A stretch of DNA of 64,000 nucleotides from Microbacterium sp. CFH 31415. GTDB taxonomy: Bacteria; Actinomycetota; Actinomycetes; Actinomycetales; Microbacteriaceae. Position 1 is the stretch's first letter; each line of letters begins with the position of its first letter. The position numbers and the translations under genes were made by a program. The DNA lies in NCBI RefSeq assembly GCF_022538185.1, contig NZ_JAKYXC010000002.1:310001-374000 (forward strand). Reading direction: 5' to 3'. This document shows, one piece after another, positions 27,934 to 35,041 of the stretch. The notes beneath the pieces were generated by a model that made no database searches, was not told where the DNA came from, and saw only the letters and a list, made by a program, of their open reading frames with translations.

Positions 27934-28087
27934 GAGAGGAGCGGGGGCCACCGGCCCAGGACACCCCCAACGGTTTGGCCACATCCCCACCGCCCGGCCC
28001 CCCGCCGTGGTTCCCGGGCCCCCCCCCCGGGGGTGTTTTCTGGTGGTGGGCTGGCCCGCCCCCCCCCCCCCCGCTCCTCTGTTCTCA
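27931..28087. repeat. Long imperfect inverted repeat with extreme C/G runs between convergent pdxY and the HIT gene
   Basis: The 13-base arm AGAGGAGCGGGGG (27935-27947) has an exact reverse complement at 28068-28080, and TGAGA/TCTCA extend it after a mismatch. Inside the arms an imperfect second pair (around CAGGACACCCCC and GGGGGTGTTTTCTGG) continues the hairpin. The region holds a 10-C run at 28019-28028 directly followed by five G, and a 14-C run at 28059-28072. It lies exactly between two gene ends and probably includes a bidirectional terminator. Its base composition is unlike anything else in the window, and sequencing or assembly error is possible. Confidence 0.65.
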
Positions 28088-28642
28088 CTCTGCCCAGGCC
28101 TCGGCCACCGCGCGGCGCACGTCGCCGAGCAGCTGCGGCAGCGCTTTGGTGCGCGCGATGATCGGGAAGAAGTTCGCGTCGGACGCCCACCGTGGCACGA
28201 CGTGCTGATGGAGGTGCTCGTCGACGCCGGCACCGGCCACACTCCCCTGGTTCATGCCGATGTTGAAGCCGTCGCAGCGTGACACCGTCCGCAGCACCCG
28301 CATGGCCTGCTGCGTCAGCGCGCCGATCTCGACGACCTCTTCATCTGTGGCCTGGTCGTAGGTCGCGATGTGGCGGTACGGGCAGATCAGGAGGTGGCCC
28401 GAGTTGTACGGGAACAGGTTCAGCAGGGCGTAGGCGGTGCGTCCGCGCGCCACGATGAGCCCGTCCTCGTCGGACTTGTCCGGGGCCTCGCAGAACGGGC
28501 ACGTCTCGCGCAGCGGATCGGGCCCGGCCTTGATGTACGCCATGCGATGCGGGGTCCACAGGCGCTGGAACCCGTCCGGCACACCCGGGAGCGTCGCCGC
28601 GTCGATGAGCGCGGGGTCCGCACCCGGGCGGCCATCCGTCAC
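28085..28642 (-). CDS. HIT family hydrolase (Ap4A phosphorylase-like)
   Basis: A histidine-triad nucleotide hydrolase/transferase of 185 residues. The triad motif is [10 protein letters not shown], preceded by [16 protein letters not shown]. An N-terminal CPFCEAP pair may bind zinc with other residues. The sequence resembles the actinobacterial group related to mycobacterial Ap4A phosphorylase; the substrate is not certain. The start at 28642 overlaps the thrS stop by four bases, so it is cotranscribed with thrS. Confidence 0.88.
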   Translation of the reverse strand: MTDGRPGADPALIDAATLPGVPDGFQRLWTPHRMAYIKAGPDPLRETCPFCEAPDKSDEDGLIVARGRTAYALLNLFPYNSGHLLICPYRHIATYDQATDEEVVEIGALTQQAMRVLRTVSRCDGFNIGMNQGSVAGAGVDEHLHQHVVPRWASDANFFPIIARTKALPQLLGDVRRAVAEAWAE

Positions 28643-30630
28643 GAGAAGTCCTCGGCGCCGTTCACCAGAGCGTGCGATGCGATCGCCGAGTGCACTCGGC
28701 GCACGGCGTCGGCGATCGGCACACCGTTCTCCTGTGTGCCGTCGCGGAAGCGGAACGACACCGTGCCGGCGGCCTGATCCTGCGCGCCCGCGATCAGCAT
28801 GAGCGGCACCTTCTGGGTGGTGTGCGTGCGGATCTTCTTCTGCATGCGGTCGTCGCTGTGGTCGAGCTCGGCGCGGACGCCCTCGGTCTTCAGCTGCGCG
28901 ATGACCTCACCGAGATAGTCGGCGAAGTCGTCGGCGACGGGGATGCCCACGACCTGCACCGGCGACAGCCACACCGGGAACGCGCCCGCGTAGTGCTCGA
29001 GCAGGATCGCGAAGAAGCGCTCGATGGAGCCGAACAGTGCCCGGTGGATCATGATCGGCCGCTTCTTCTGGCCGTCCCGGTCGGTGAACTCGAGCTCGAA
29101 GCGCTCGGGCAGGTTCACGTCGACCTGCACCGTGGACAGCTGCCAGGTGCGGCCGATGGCATCCTTCGTCTTCAGGTCGATCTTCGGGCCGTAGAACGCG
29201 GCCTCGCCCGGGACTTCGGTGACCTTGAGGCCACTCGCGTGCGCCACGTTGCGCAGCGCGTTCGTCGAGTAGTCCCAGAACTCGTCCGAGCCGATCCACT
29301 TGTCCTTCTCGTCGTCGCGCATCGAGAGCTCGAGCTCGAAGTCCTCGAGCCCGAAGTCGCGCAGCATCGAGATGACGAACTCGAGGACGCGCGTGGTCTC
29401 CTGCTCGAGCTGGTCGGGGGTGACGAACAGGTGCGAGTCGTCCTGGGTGAAGCCGCGCACGCGGGTGAGCCCGTGCAGGGCGCCCGACAGCTCGTTGCGG
29501 TAGACCGTACCGTTCTCAGCGAGGCGCATCGGCAGGTCGCGGTAGCTGCGTGCACGCTCCTTGAAGATCAGGATGTGCATCGGGCAGTTCATCGGTTTGA
29601 GGTAGTAGTCGACGCCTGCCTTGGTGATCTCGCCGGCCTCGTCGCGCTCCTCGTCGAGGTGGATGGGCGGGAACATCCCCTCCTTGTAGGTGACGAGGTG
29701 GTTGGACTGCAGGAAGAGGTCCTGCTTCGAGATGTGCGGCGTGTACACGTAGGTGTAGCCGCCCTCGACATGGCGACGACGCGCGTGCTGCTCCATCTCG
29801 CCCCGCACGACTCCGCCGCGCGGATGCCACACCGACAGGCCCGAGCCGATCTCGTCCGGGAACGAGAAGAGGTCGAGCTCCTTGCCGAGCTTTCGGTGGT
29901 CGCGCTTGGCGGCCTCCTCCATTCGCTGCTGGTAGGCGCGCAGCTCGTCCTTCGAAGGCCAGGCGGTGCCGTAGATGCGCTGCAGCTGCGGGTTCTTCTC
30001 GCTGCCGCGCCAGTACGCGCCCGCGACGCGCTGGAGCGCCCAGCCGTTGCCGATCATGCGTGTGTTCGGCAGGTGGGGACCGCGGCACAGGTCCTTCCAG
30101 ACCGTCTGCCCGTCGCGGTCCACGTTGTCGTAGATCGTCAGCTCGCCGGCGCCGACCTCGACGGAGGCCCCCTCGGCGGCTTCCTTCGTGCCGCCCTTGA
30201 GCCCGATGAGCTCGAGCTTGAACGGCTCGTCGACGAGTTCGACGCGCGCCTCCTCGTCGGAGACGACGCGGCGCACGAAGCGCTGCCCCTCGCGGATGAT
30301 GCGCTGCATCTCCTTGTCGATGGCCTTCACGTCTTCGGGCGTGAACGGGTGCTCGACACCGAAGTCGTAGTAGAAGCCGTCGGTGATCGGCGGGCCGATG
30401 CCGAGGGTGGCCTGCGGGTTGATGCGCTGGACGGCCTGGGCGAGGACATGCGCTGCGGAGTGCCGCAGGATGTTCAGCCCGTCGGGGCTGTCGATGATGA
30501 CGGGTTCGACCTCATCGGCGTCCTCGACCCGCGTGGCGAGGTCTTTCAGCTCGCCGTTCACGCGGAGGGCGACCACAGAGCGGTCGGGGAAAAGGGCGAA
30601 CCCGTCGGCGGGGTACGACACGTCAGTCAC
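28639..30630 (-). CDS. thrS: Threonyl-tRNA synthetase
   Basis: Charges tRNA-Thr. The 663-residue protein has a short TGS domain, the editing domain with [11 protein letters not shown] and [10 protein letters not shown], the class II core (MNCPMH zinc cysteine, [24 protein letters not shown] as motif 2, [15 protein letters not shown] as motif 3) and a C-terminal anticodon-binding domain. GTG 30630 is chosen because AGGAG lies eight bases upstream; an upstream in-frame ATG at 30660 lacks this. A candidate leader peptide precedes it. Confidence 0.96.
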   Translation of the reverse strand: MTDVSYPADGFALFPDRSVVALRVNGELKDLATRVEDADEVEPVIIDSPDGLNILRHSAAHVLAQAVQRINPQATLGIGPPITDGFYYDFGVEHPFTPEDVKAIDKEMQRIIREGQRFVRRVVSDEEARVELVDEPFKLELIGLKGGTKEAAEGASVEVGAGELTIYDNVDRDGQTVWKDLCRGPHLPNTRMIGNGWALQRVAGAYWRGSEKNPQLQRIYGTAWPSKDELRAYQQRMEEAAKRDHRKLGKELDLFSFPDEIGSGLSVWHPRGGVVRGEMEQHARRRHVEGGYTYVYTPHISKQDLFLQSNHLVTYKEGMFPPIHLDEERDEAGEITKAGVDYYLKPMNCPMHILIFKERARSYRDLPMRLAENGTVYRNELSGALHGLTRVRGFTQDDSHLFVTPDQLEQETTRVLEFVISMLRDFGLEDFELELSMRDDEKDKWIGSDEFWDYSTNALRNVAHASGLKVTEVPGEAAFYGPKIDLKTKDAIGRTWQLSTVQVDVNLPERFELEFTDRDGQKKRPIMIHRALFGSIERFFAILLEHYAGAFPVWLSPVQVVGIPVADDFADYLGEVIAQLKTEGVRAELDHSDDRMQKKIRTHTTQKVPLMLIAGAQDQAAGTVSFRFRDGTQENGVPIADAVRRVHSAIASHALVNGAEDFS

Positions 30631-30698
30631 GGAAACTCTCCTGGAGGTGGCTCGGATCAAGGCTACTCAGCTTCGGACGCCGGGCGCGTCCTGCCCGC

Positions 30699-30767
30699 TC
30701 AGGCGCCGAGCGTTCGCGTGCCGGCCGTCACGGCCCAGAATGCGTGCGTCGACACGGCGAGTTCCAT
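30699..30767 (-). CDS. Candidate leaderless leader peptide upstream of thrS
   Basis: A 22-codon reading frame runs from ATG 30767 to TGA 30699 (peptide MELAVSTHAFWAVTAGTRTL plus GA). A -10 hexamer TAGACT (30779-30774) ends exactly six bases before the ATG, as for other leaderless starts here. Four of 22 codons are threonine, all ACG. It ends 68 bases before thrS, and two small hairpins (CGCTC/GAGCG and GGACGC/GCGTCC) lie in the gap. This suggests translation-coupled control of thrS by threonyl-tRNA supply. There is no direct proof that it is translated. Confidence 0.5.
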   Translation of the reverse strand: MELAVSTHAFWAVTAGTRTLGA

Positions 30768-30773
30768 TCGTCG

Positions 30774-30779
30774 AGTCTA
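30774..30779 (-). promoter_or_regulatory. -10 element for the thrS leader
   Basis: TAGACT on the minus strand lies six bases before the leader-peptide ATG, placing the likely transcription start at that codon. Confidence 0.5.
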
Positions 30780-30856
30780 TCCAGTCGCTCCGGGCGCACC
30801 GCGCCCGCGGCGCGGGCGGCGGTCCGGCATGGCCGCTCCGTCGTACGCTCGGCGAC

Positions 30857-31069
30857 ATGAGGCGACGGCGCATCGAGTCCTCCGCCATCGCGGCGGTCGG
30901 CTACGACCCCGCGATGGCGATCCTCGAGATCGAGTTCACATCAGGTGACGTGTACGAATTCTTCGCGGTTCCGCCGTCTGTGCACGACGGACTGCTCGCC
31001 GCCGAGAGCCCGGGGCGCTTCTTCCAGTCGCGCATCCGGGAGCGGTACCCCGACCGTCGGAAGCGGTGA
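30857..31069 (+). CDS. KTSC domain small protein
   Basis: The 70-residue protein from ATG 30857 matches the KTSC pattern: an early SSAIAAVGYDP, a strand pair with LEIEFTSGDVYEFFAVP, and FFQSRIRERYP at the end. KTSC domains are short and of unknown function, sometimes attached to tRNA synthetases; this one lies divergent to thrS. A TACGCT seven bases before the ATG is a plausible leaderless -10. Confidence 0.8.
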   Translation: MRRRRIESSAIAAVGYDPAMAILEIEFTSGDVYEFFAVPPSVHDGLLAAESPGRFFQSRIRERYPDRRKR

Positions 31070-31095
31070 GACACGGCTCGCGCGGTTCGGAGCCG

Positions 31096-31125
31096 AAAAC
31101 GCGAAAACCCCCGGCATGCGGGGGT
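31096..31125 (-). terminator. Terminator of the Gly-Cys-Val tRNA cluster
   Basis: On the minus strand a seven-base G/C stem (arms 31107-31113 and 31119-31125, ACCCCCG/CGGGGGT) is followed by TTTT and a second TTTT. This is a clear intrinsic terminator just past tRNA-Val(GAC). Confidence 0.8.
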
Positions 31126-31136
31126 CTTCCGGGTGG

Positions 31137-31208
31137 TGCGCGATACTGGGATCGAACCAGTGACCTCTTCCGTGTCAGGGAAGCGCGCTACCGCTGCGCC
31201 AATCGCGC
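31137..31208 (-). tRNA. tRNA-Val (GAC)
   Basis: A cloverleaf on the minus strand: acceptor GCGCGAT pairs with ATCGCGC, the D-arm is GGCGCAGCGGTAGCGC, the anticodon loop within CTTCC-CTGACAC-GGAAG gives anticodon GAC, and the T-arm contains GGTTCGATCC. CCA is encoded (31134-31136 as TGG on the plus strand). It reads valine codons GUC and GUU. Confidence 0.95.
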
Positions 31209-31234
31209 CTGTACAGGCTATTCAGTTCGAGTGG

Positions 31235-31305
31235 AGGTGGCGACGGGATTCGAACCCGTGTAAACGGCTTTGCAGGCCGGTGCCTAGCCGCTCGGCCACG
31301 CCACC
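31235..31305 (-). tRNA. tRNA-Cys (GCA)
   Basis: Minus-strand cloverleaf with acceptor GGTGGCG/CGCCACC, a U discriminator as usual for Cys, anticodon GCA in the loop of GGCCTGCAAAGCC, and T-loop GTTCGAATC. CCA is encoded at 31232-31234. Confidence 0.95.
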
Positions 31306-31361
31306 GCGTGTGGTTTGACCCCACGTGCCGTGGCCTCCCGGTGAGAAGGCCCCTGCACTCG

Positions 31362-31434
31362 AGCGGATGACGAGACTCGAACTCGCGACCCTCACCTTGG
31401 CAAGGTGATGCGCTACCAACTGCGCTACATCCGC
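31362..31434 (-). tRNA. tRNA-Gly (GCC)
   Basis: Minus-strand cloverleaf: acceptor GCGGATG/CATCCGC, D-arm GTAGCGCAGTTGGTAGCGC, anticodon loop of CACCTTGCCAAGGTG giving GCC, and T-loop GTTCGAGTC. The CCA end is not encoded. It heads the three-gene tRNA cluster. Confidence 0.95.
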
Positions 31435-31557
31435 ATTTCGTTCCCGGATTCTCACCCGGGCACTTGAAGAACTTTATCCCACGAACGGCGGAGCGCCAAA
31501 CCGAGCGCGACCCGCGCGTGTCTCACATTCCGGTCTCGGGCACCCTCCCGTATCCGG

Positions 31558-31563
31558 TAGTAT
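31558..31563 (+). promoter_or_regulatory. -10 element of tRNA-Val(CAC)
   Basis: TAGTAT lies 24 bases before the mature 5' end of the plus-strand tRNA-Val. A matching -35 is not obvious. Confidence 0.45.
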
Positions 31564-31587
31564 CGACTCTCGGCCCCTCGGGGCAGC

Positions 31588-31660
31588 GGGCGATTGGCGC
31601 AGTTGGTAGCGCGCTTCCTTCACACGGAAGAGGTCATCAGTTCGAGTCTGGTATCGCCCA
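31588..31660 (+). tRNA. tRNA-Val (CAC), integration target
   Basis: Plus-strand cloverleaf with acceptor GGGCGAT/ATCGCCC, D-arm GGCGCAGTTGGTAGCGC, anticodon loop TTCACAC giving CAC, and T-loop AGTTCGAGTC. CCA is not encoded. The 3' half from 31615 is repeated exactly at 34692-34740, so this gene is the attachment site of the element to its right and remains intact. Confidence 0.95.
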
Positions 31661-31663
31661 CCG
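31615..31663 (+). repeat. Left attachment site (49-bp direct repeat copy 1)
   Basis: Runs from the anticodon stem of tRNA-Val(CAC) three bases past its 3' end. It is identical to 34692-34740; identity stops at C versus T on the left and G versus A on the right. Confidence 0.9.
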
Positions 31664-31665
31664 GA

Positions 31666-31709
31666 AAGAGGCCCGGAATCACGCGGAAGTCGCGGATTCC
31701 GGGCCTCTT
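31666..31709 (+). terminator. Terminator supplied by the element for tRNA-Val(CAC)
   Basis: A perfect 15-bp inverted repeat (31666-31680 and 31695-31709, AAGAGGCCCGGAATC and its complement) with a 14-base loop begins six bases after the tRNA. A T-containing stretch follows. It lies inside the element, so it replaces the original chromosomal terminator now found past the right repeat. Confidence 0.75.
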
Positions 31710-31720
31710 GCTTTGCCCGC

Positions 31721-32104
31721 TCAGGCCGGTTGTGTGTGCGGTGTGTGTGACGATGCCCTCGGAATCATCGCTGAGACGCGCTCTGCGTGCACCCGGTCGG
31801 CGTCGCCGACGCGCGCCACGTAGAGGTCAGCGGTGATGCGGCTCGTCGAGTGGCCGAGCCGTTTCGACAGCTGCGTGACGTCTCCCCCGCCCGCGATCCA
31901 GAGTGACGCGTGTTCATGCCGCGCGCCGTGCAGCGTGATCTTCGGGAGCCCCGCGCGCTTGCGGAGCGTCTCAAACAGGCGCGTCGCGTAGTCGGGCTTC
32001 ACGGGCTCGCCGTTCTCCATGGTGAAGACATAGCCCGTGTCGGTCCACGCTTCGCCCCAGAGCTCCCGCTCGCTGTCCTGCCGCAGCCGCCAGCTGAGCA
32101 GTGC
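31721..32104 (-). pseudogene. Tyrosine recombinase (integrase), C-terminal fragment
   Basis: About 127 residues of a phage-type integrase catalytic domain remain, from LLSWRLRQDSERELWGEAW to the stop at 31721. HGARHEHASLW holds the His and Arg of the active site, LGHSTSRITADLYVA holds the second His and the tyrosine nucleophile, and TDTGYVFTMENGEPVKPDYAT is typical of actinobacterial integrases. The N-terminal arm-binding and core-binding domains and the first catalytic Arg are missing. Upstream of residue LLSW the frame runs antisense into the ImmA fragment, so a deletion joined the two genes. Confidence 0.85.
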
Positions 32105-32105
32105 A

Positions 32106-32606
32106 CCGATTCGTTTCACTCTCGCGCACGAGCTCGGCCATCTTGTGCTCCACTCCTTCCGCCAGTCGGCGGATCCGGAGACGGAGGCGCACCTGTTTGC
32201 GGGCGCGTTCCTCGTTCCCGACTCTCGCGCGGCCGAACTGATTCCACCAGACTCGACGCTGCAGCAGCTCGCGCGGGTGAAAGCTGGTTGGGGCGTCTCG
32301 ATCGCCGCGCTGGTGAAACGGGGCGAGGCAGCCGGCACGATCGACAAAGACCGCGTCTCGACGCTCTACCGTCAAATCTCGTCTCGCGGATGGCGCAAGG
32401 AGGAGCCCGTGCACGTTGGCGCAGAGACGCCGCGCCTGCTGTTCCGCCTCCTTCAAGATCGCTATGGCGAGAACCCCTACGCTGCTGAGCGCATCGAGCA
32501 CGAGCTCGCATTCCCGGTCATGACCCTTCGCGCGCTCGCGCCCGCTCCTGCCGCAGTCGGTAGGTCGACCACCTCACGCCCGGTTGCGCAGTTGCGGGCG
32601 CTATGA
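32106..32606 (+). pseudogene. ImmA/IrrE-type metallopeptidase, N-terminally truncated
   Basis: Family similarity begins abruptly at RFTLAHELGHLVLHS, which contains the zinc motif HExxH, followed by EAHLFAGAFLVPDS with the third-ligand region and a C-terminal GWGVSIAALVKRG helix-turn-helix-like segment, as in ImmA/IrrE proteins. About 166 residues remain; the first part of the domain is missing at the junction with the integrase fragment. In integrative elements ImmA cleaves the repressor ImmR to trigger excision. No start codon or repressor gene is left, so it is unlikely to work. Confidence 0.8.
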
Positions 32607-32723
32607 CATCGACAGGATCGGCGTCAGGAGCTCGTGTCGCAAGTCCTGCTGGATCGAGAATGCGGCCAACGTGACGATTCTGGCGAGCCGCACCGGGTAT
32701 GGATGGACCGACAACCCCTGTTC

Positions 32724-33931
32724 TCAATAGAAGAGGATCGAGGCCTCTTGCGCCGCGCTGATGGCGTTGAGCTTCACGAAGAACGAGCCGGTATATCCGG
32801 ACGCGCATCCGAAGCCGAAGTGCTGGCCGTGGGCGACGGCGTAACCCGTCACCGATTGGGTTGTGAGCCAGGGGCCGCCCGAATCGCCGTGGTCGGTGTA
32901 GTGCTGATTCATGAGGACACCGCTCATGCCGGAGTAGGTTGTACCCGCGCACGAGGGCAGGGTGTAAGTCGGCATCTTCACGGTCGCGACGGTGAGACCG
33001 GTGGTTCGTCCGCTCATCGCGACGGAATCGCCCGCGCCCCAGGCGGTGTCGATCGCGACTACGCGACGGACGACGTTCGTCGTCTGGTTGCCGACAAAAA
33101 CCGTGGGCGAGTAGGAGGTCCCGCTCATGATGGCTGAGTCGACGCCCGGCTTCGACTGGAACACTGTGCCGACATACGTGCCGTTGTTATACCAGCTGAC
33201 ATCGATGCAGTGTCGGGCTGTCGAGCCTACGATTTGCCCCGAACCCCAGCGCTTCCACGTAAACCCTAGGTGCATCCGTAGTTAGCGGAATCAATAGCTG
33301 CGCCGGCCGTGTACGGCTGGTAGTCGTCCACGCGGCTCTCGGGTGCCCACCCTTCCACCGGCTCGATTCGCTCAAGAACGACCCTGGGGTCGTCGAGATT
33401 CTCGATGGCACGAATGAGGATCGGGGCGTCCTTGAAATTCGGGTCAACCTGCAGCAACACCCGGTTGCTCGCCGGATCATGACCCCCGCCGATGCCAGTG
33501 GCTCCGGCCCACTCCTTCTGATGCTCGAGCAACCTGGCCGCGAGTTCGTCGAGCTCGCGCTGTGAATACTCAACTCGCTCAAATTCCGTGGCGAGAGGGG
33601 TCGCGGACGCGGAAACGATCTTCCGGGCCTGCTCCAGGGCGGCGTCAGAAGTCATCCGAACGGTCAGCACTCCAGAATCGCCGTCCCAGAGGAGCCCGCC
33701 GTCGTACTCCACCAGTGGCGCAAGCAGCGACCGCAACCGATCGCGTTCGGCCGACTGGTCAGCGTCGCCGGTCAGATCGGCAGGAAGAGGGTCCTGGTCG
33801 GGTGGTGTCTCTTTGCCGTCGTCCACGGAACGGGGCGCTGTGCGCTCCTCGGCGAACGCGACGTTGGTCGAGCCGGCGACGAAGAGCCCGATTGCGAGAA
33901 GACCGACGACGCCAAGAAGACTCCGCTGCAT
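32724..33931 (-). pseudogene. Streptogrisin/alpha-lytic-type secreted serine protease, split by one frameshift
   Basis: The first frame (33931 to 33266) encodes a signal peptide (about 1-27, ending VAFA), a pro-region and the start of the mature enzyme (YQPYTAGAAIDSANYGCT). The second frame (33275 to 32724) continues LGFTWKRWGSG and carries the triad: His in STARHC, Asp in GVDSAIM and Ser in DHGDSGGPWL. One extra G in the GG at 33269-33270 would fuse both into an S1-family pro-protease of about 400 residues. It is cargo of the integrative element and divergent from the lipoprotein gene, 24 bases away. The shift may be a real mutation or a base-call error. Confidence 0.8.
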
Positions 33932-33955
33932 TTTCGCATGCTATGGTGCGCCGTC

Positions 33956-34384
33956 ATGAGGGCGCAATGGAGATCGTTTGGCACGGTGAGTGGTGCTGTA
34001 CTGATCACCCTGGTTGCCGCGGGCTGCACTTCCGTTTCCCCGCCTGACCCCACCCCGACCGGGGACGAGATCCGGATTGTCACGAGTAACCAGACCGAAC
34101 CGACCGGCATGGAGGTTCAGCTCACCGCAGACCTAGTCATCGGCGACAAGGGGTGTGTCCAGGCGGAGACCGCGGGCGGCACCGTGAATCTTGTGTGGCC
34201 TAGCGGATACACCGTCCACGGGGACAGCCAGGCGTTCACCGTCCTGAACGCCGACGGGGACGCCGTCGCCGCATCAGGGTCCACCGTGACAATGACCGGT
34301 GGGCCTGGTGACGAGGTCGACGCGGCATGGGCCAACGCTGATTGCATCGATGGTGAGCCTTGGATGGTCGGCGCCGCCAAGTGA
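33956..34384 (+). CDS. Putative lipoprotein of unknown function
   Basis: A 142-residue protein with a lipoprotein signal: N-terminal RAQWR, a hydrophobic segment and the lipobox VAAGC with Cys24 as the acylation site. A Pro/Thr linker (PPDPTPTGDE) leads to a beta-rich domain with two further cysteines (GDKGC, NADC). No known family is recognised. The start at ATG 33956 is preferred over an ATG 18 bases upstream because it fits the signal peptide. It diverges from the protease with only 24 bases between starts, so the promoters overlap and the two may work together outside the cell. Confidence 0.65.
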   Translation: MRAQWRSFGTVSGAVLITLVAAGCTSVSPPDPTPTGDEIRIVTSNQTEPTGMEVQLTADLVIGDKGCVQAETAGGTVNLVWPSGYTVHGDSQAFTVLNADGDAVAASGSTVTMTGGPGDEVDAAWANADCIDGEPWMVGAAK

Positions 34385-34691
34385 TGCTGGAGAGCGGGTC
34401 CGAACCGGTGGTCCCCATTTCGACCATCGCCTGGCGGCTAATCATCAGCACTTGCCGCGCTCATCGACCAGTCGATGACCAAACGCGCGCGAGCGCCCGT
34501 TCGACCGGTCGAAGCGAAACCCGCGCGGGCGCGGGCGCAGGTACGGCACGACCGGCGCTGTGTGCGCGTGTGTGTGCGGACGGGATGGGATGGTTTGGGA
34601 TGCGTTGGGACGGCGCGTGCTGCCGATGCTACTGGGCACCGAGATTCCGGGCTTTCTGGGGACGAGATGGGACCCGTTGGGACGGTCTTCT
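34385..34691. other. Non-coding right end of the integrative element with phased TGGGA repeats
   Basis: No convincing gene is seen here. TGGGA starts at 34586, 34596 and 34606, and again at 34668 and 34678, every time exactly 10 bp apart. CGTTGGGACGG occurs twice (34603-34613 and 34675-34685). The 11-mer TGTGTGTGCGG (34569-34579) and the 10-mer GATTCCGGGC (34643-34652) also occur near the left end (31731-31741 and 31695-31704). These look like recombinase or excisionase arm-binding sites beside the right attachment site. Confidence 0.55.
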
Positions 34692-34740
34692 TTCCTTCAC
34701 ACGGAAGAGGTCATCAGTTCGAGTCTGGTATCGCCCACCG
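34692..34740 (+). repeat. Right attachment site (49-bp direct repeat copy 2)
   Basis: Exact copy of 31615-31663, that is, the tRNA-Val(CAC) 3' half without its 5' half. It marks the right boundary of the integrated element. Confidence 0.9.
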
Positions 34741-34745
34741 AAATG

Positions 34746-34767
34746 CCCCCGCTCCGGCGGGGGTTTT
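34746..34767 (+). terminator. Original tRNA-Val terminator, displaced by the integration
   Basis: CCCCCGC/GCGGGGG arms (34746-34752 and 34757-34763) with a four-base loop are followed by TTTT. It lies six bases past the right repeat, where the tRNA terminator would have been before integration. Confidence 0.75.
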
Positions 34768-35041
34768 CCGTTGTCGGAGCCCTCGACAGAGCCGGTCGTC
34801 CCGACCGTGTCCCGTACGCGAACCCTCTGACCGGGATCCGCACGAGATGGTGGCGCCGGATGAGGATGCTCTCACGCCTCGGCGAATGTGAGCGGTAACG
34901 CGATAGCGTGGCCATCAATCCGCTCCCCTGCGGATCTCCGGTCGACACGGTGGTCGCCACTGCGACGAGTCTTGACTCGCCGTGCACGACGCCCGCGTCG
35001 GACCAGGCGACGTTCCAGAACCGTCCGGAAAGAGGGCACCG

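Larger units (their letters stand above)
31615..34740. mobile_element. Decayed integrative element in tRNA-Val(CAC)
   Basis: A 3.1 kb segment bounded by an exact 49-bp direct repeat made of the tRNA-Val 3' half (31615-31663 and 34692-34740), the hallmark of tyrosine-recombinase integration. It contains the C-terminal part of such a recombinase next to the tRNA, a truncated ImmA-type peptidase, a frameshifted secreted serine protease, a lipoprotein and phased repeats near the right end. Parts look lower in GC than the flanking chromosome. No intact recombinase or replication gene remains, so it is probably immobile. Confidence 0.88.

Noticed and set aside
30631-30856. T-box riboswitch upstream of thrS
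   Set aside because: No T-box consensus (TGG-containing antiterminator bulge sequence) or long structured leader was seen; the short leaderless frame is the better explanation.
32524-32730. An open plus-strand stretch with four cysteines ending at TAG 32730, after the ImmA fragment
   Set aside because: It has no ATG or GTG start, lies in another frame than ImmA, and its end overlaps the protease stop; probably chance in decayed DNA.
34780-35041. LacI-type operator near TGAGCGGTAACGCGATAG (34889-34906) upstream of the GH43-like gene
   Set aside because: Sugar-hydrolase genes often have one, but the sequence is not a convincing palindrome.
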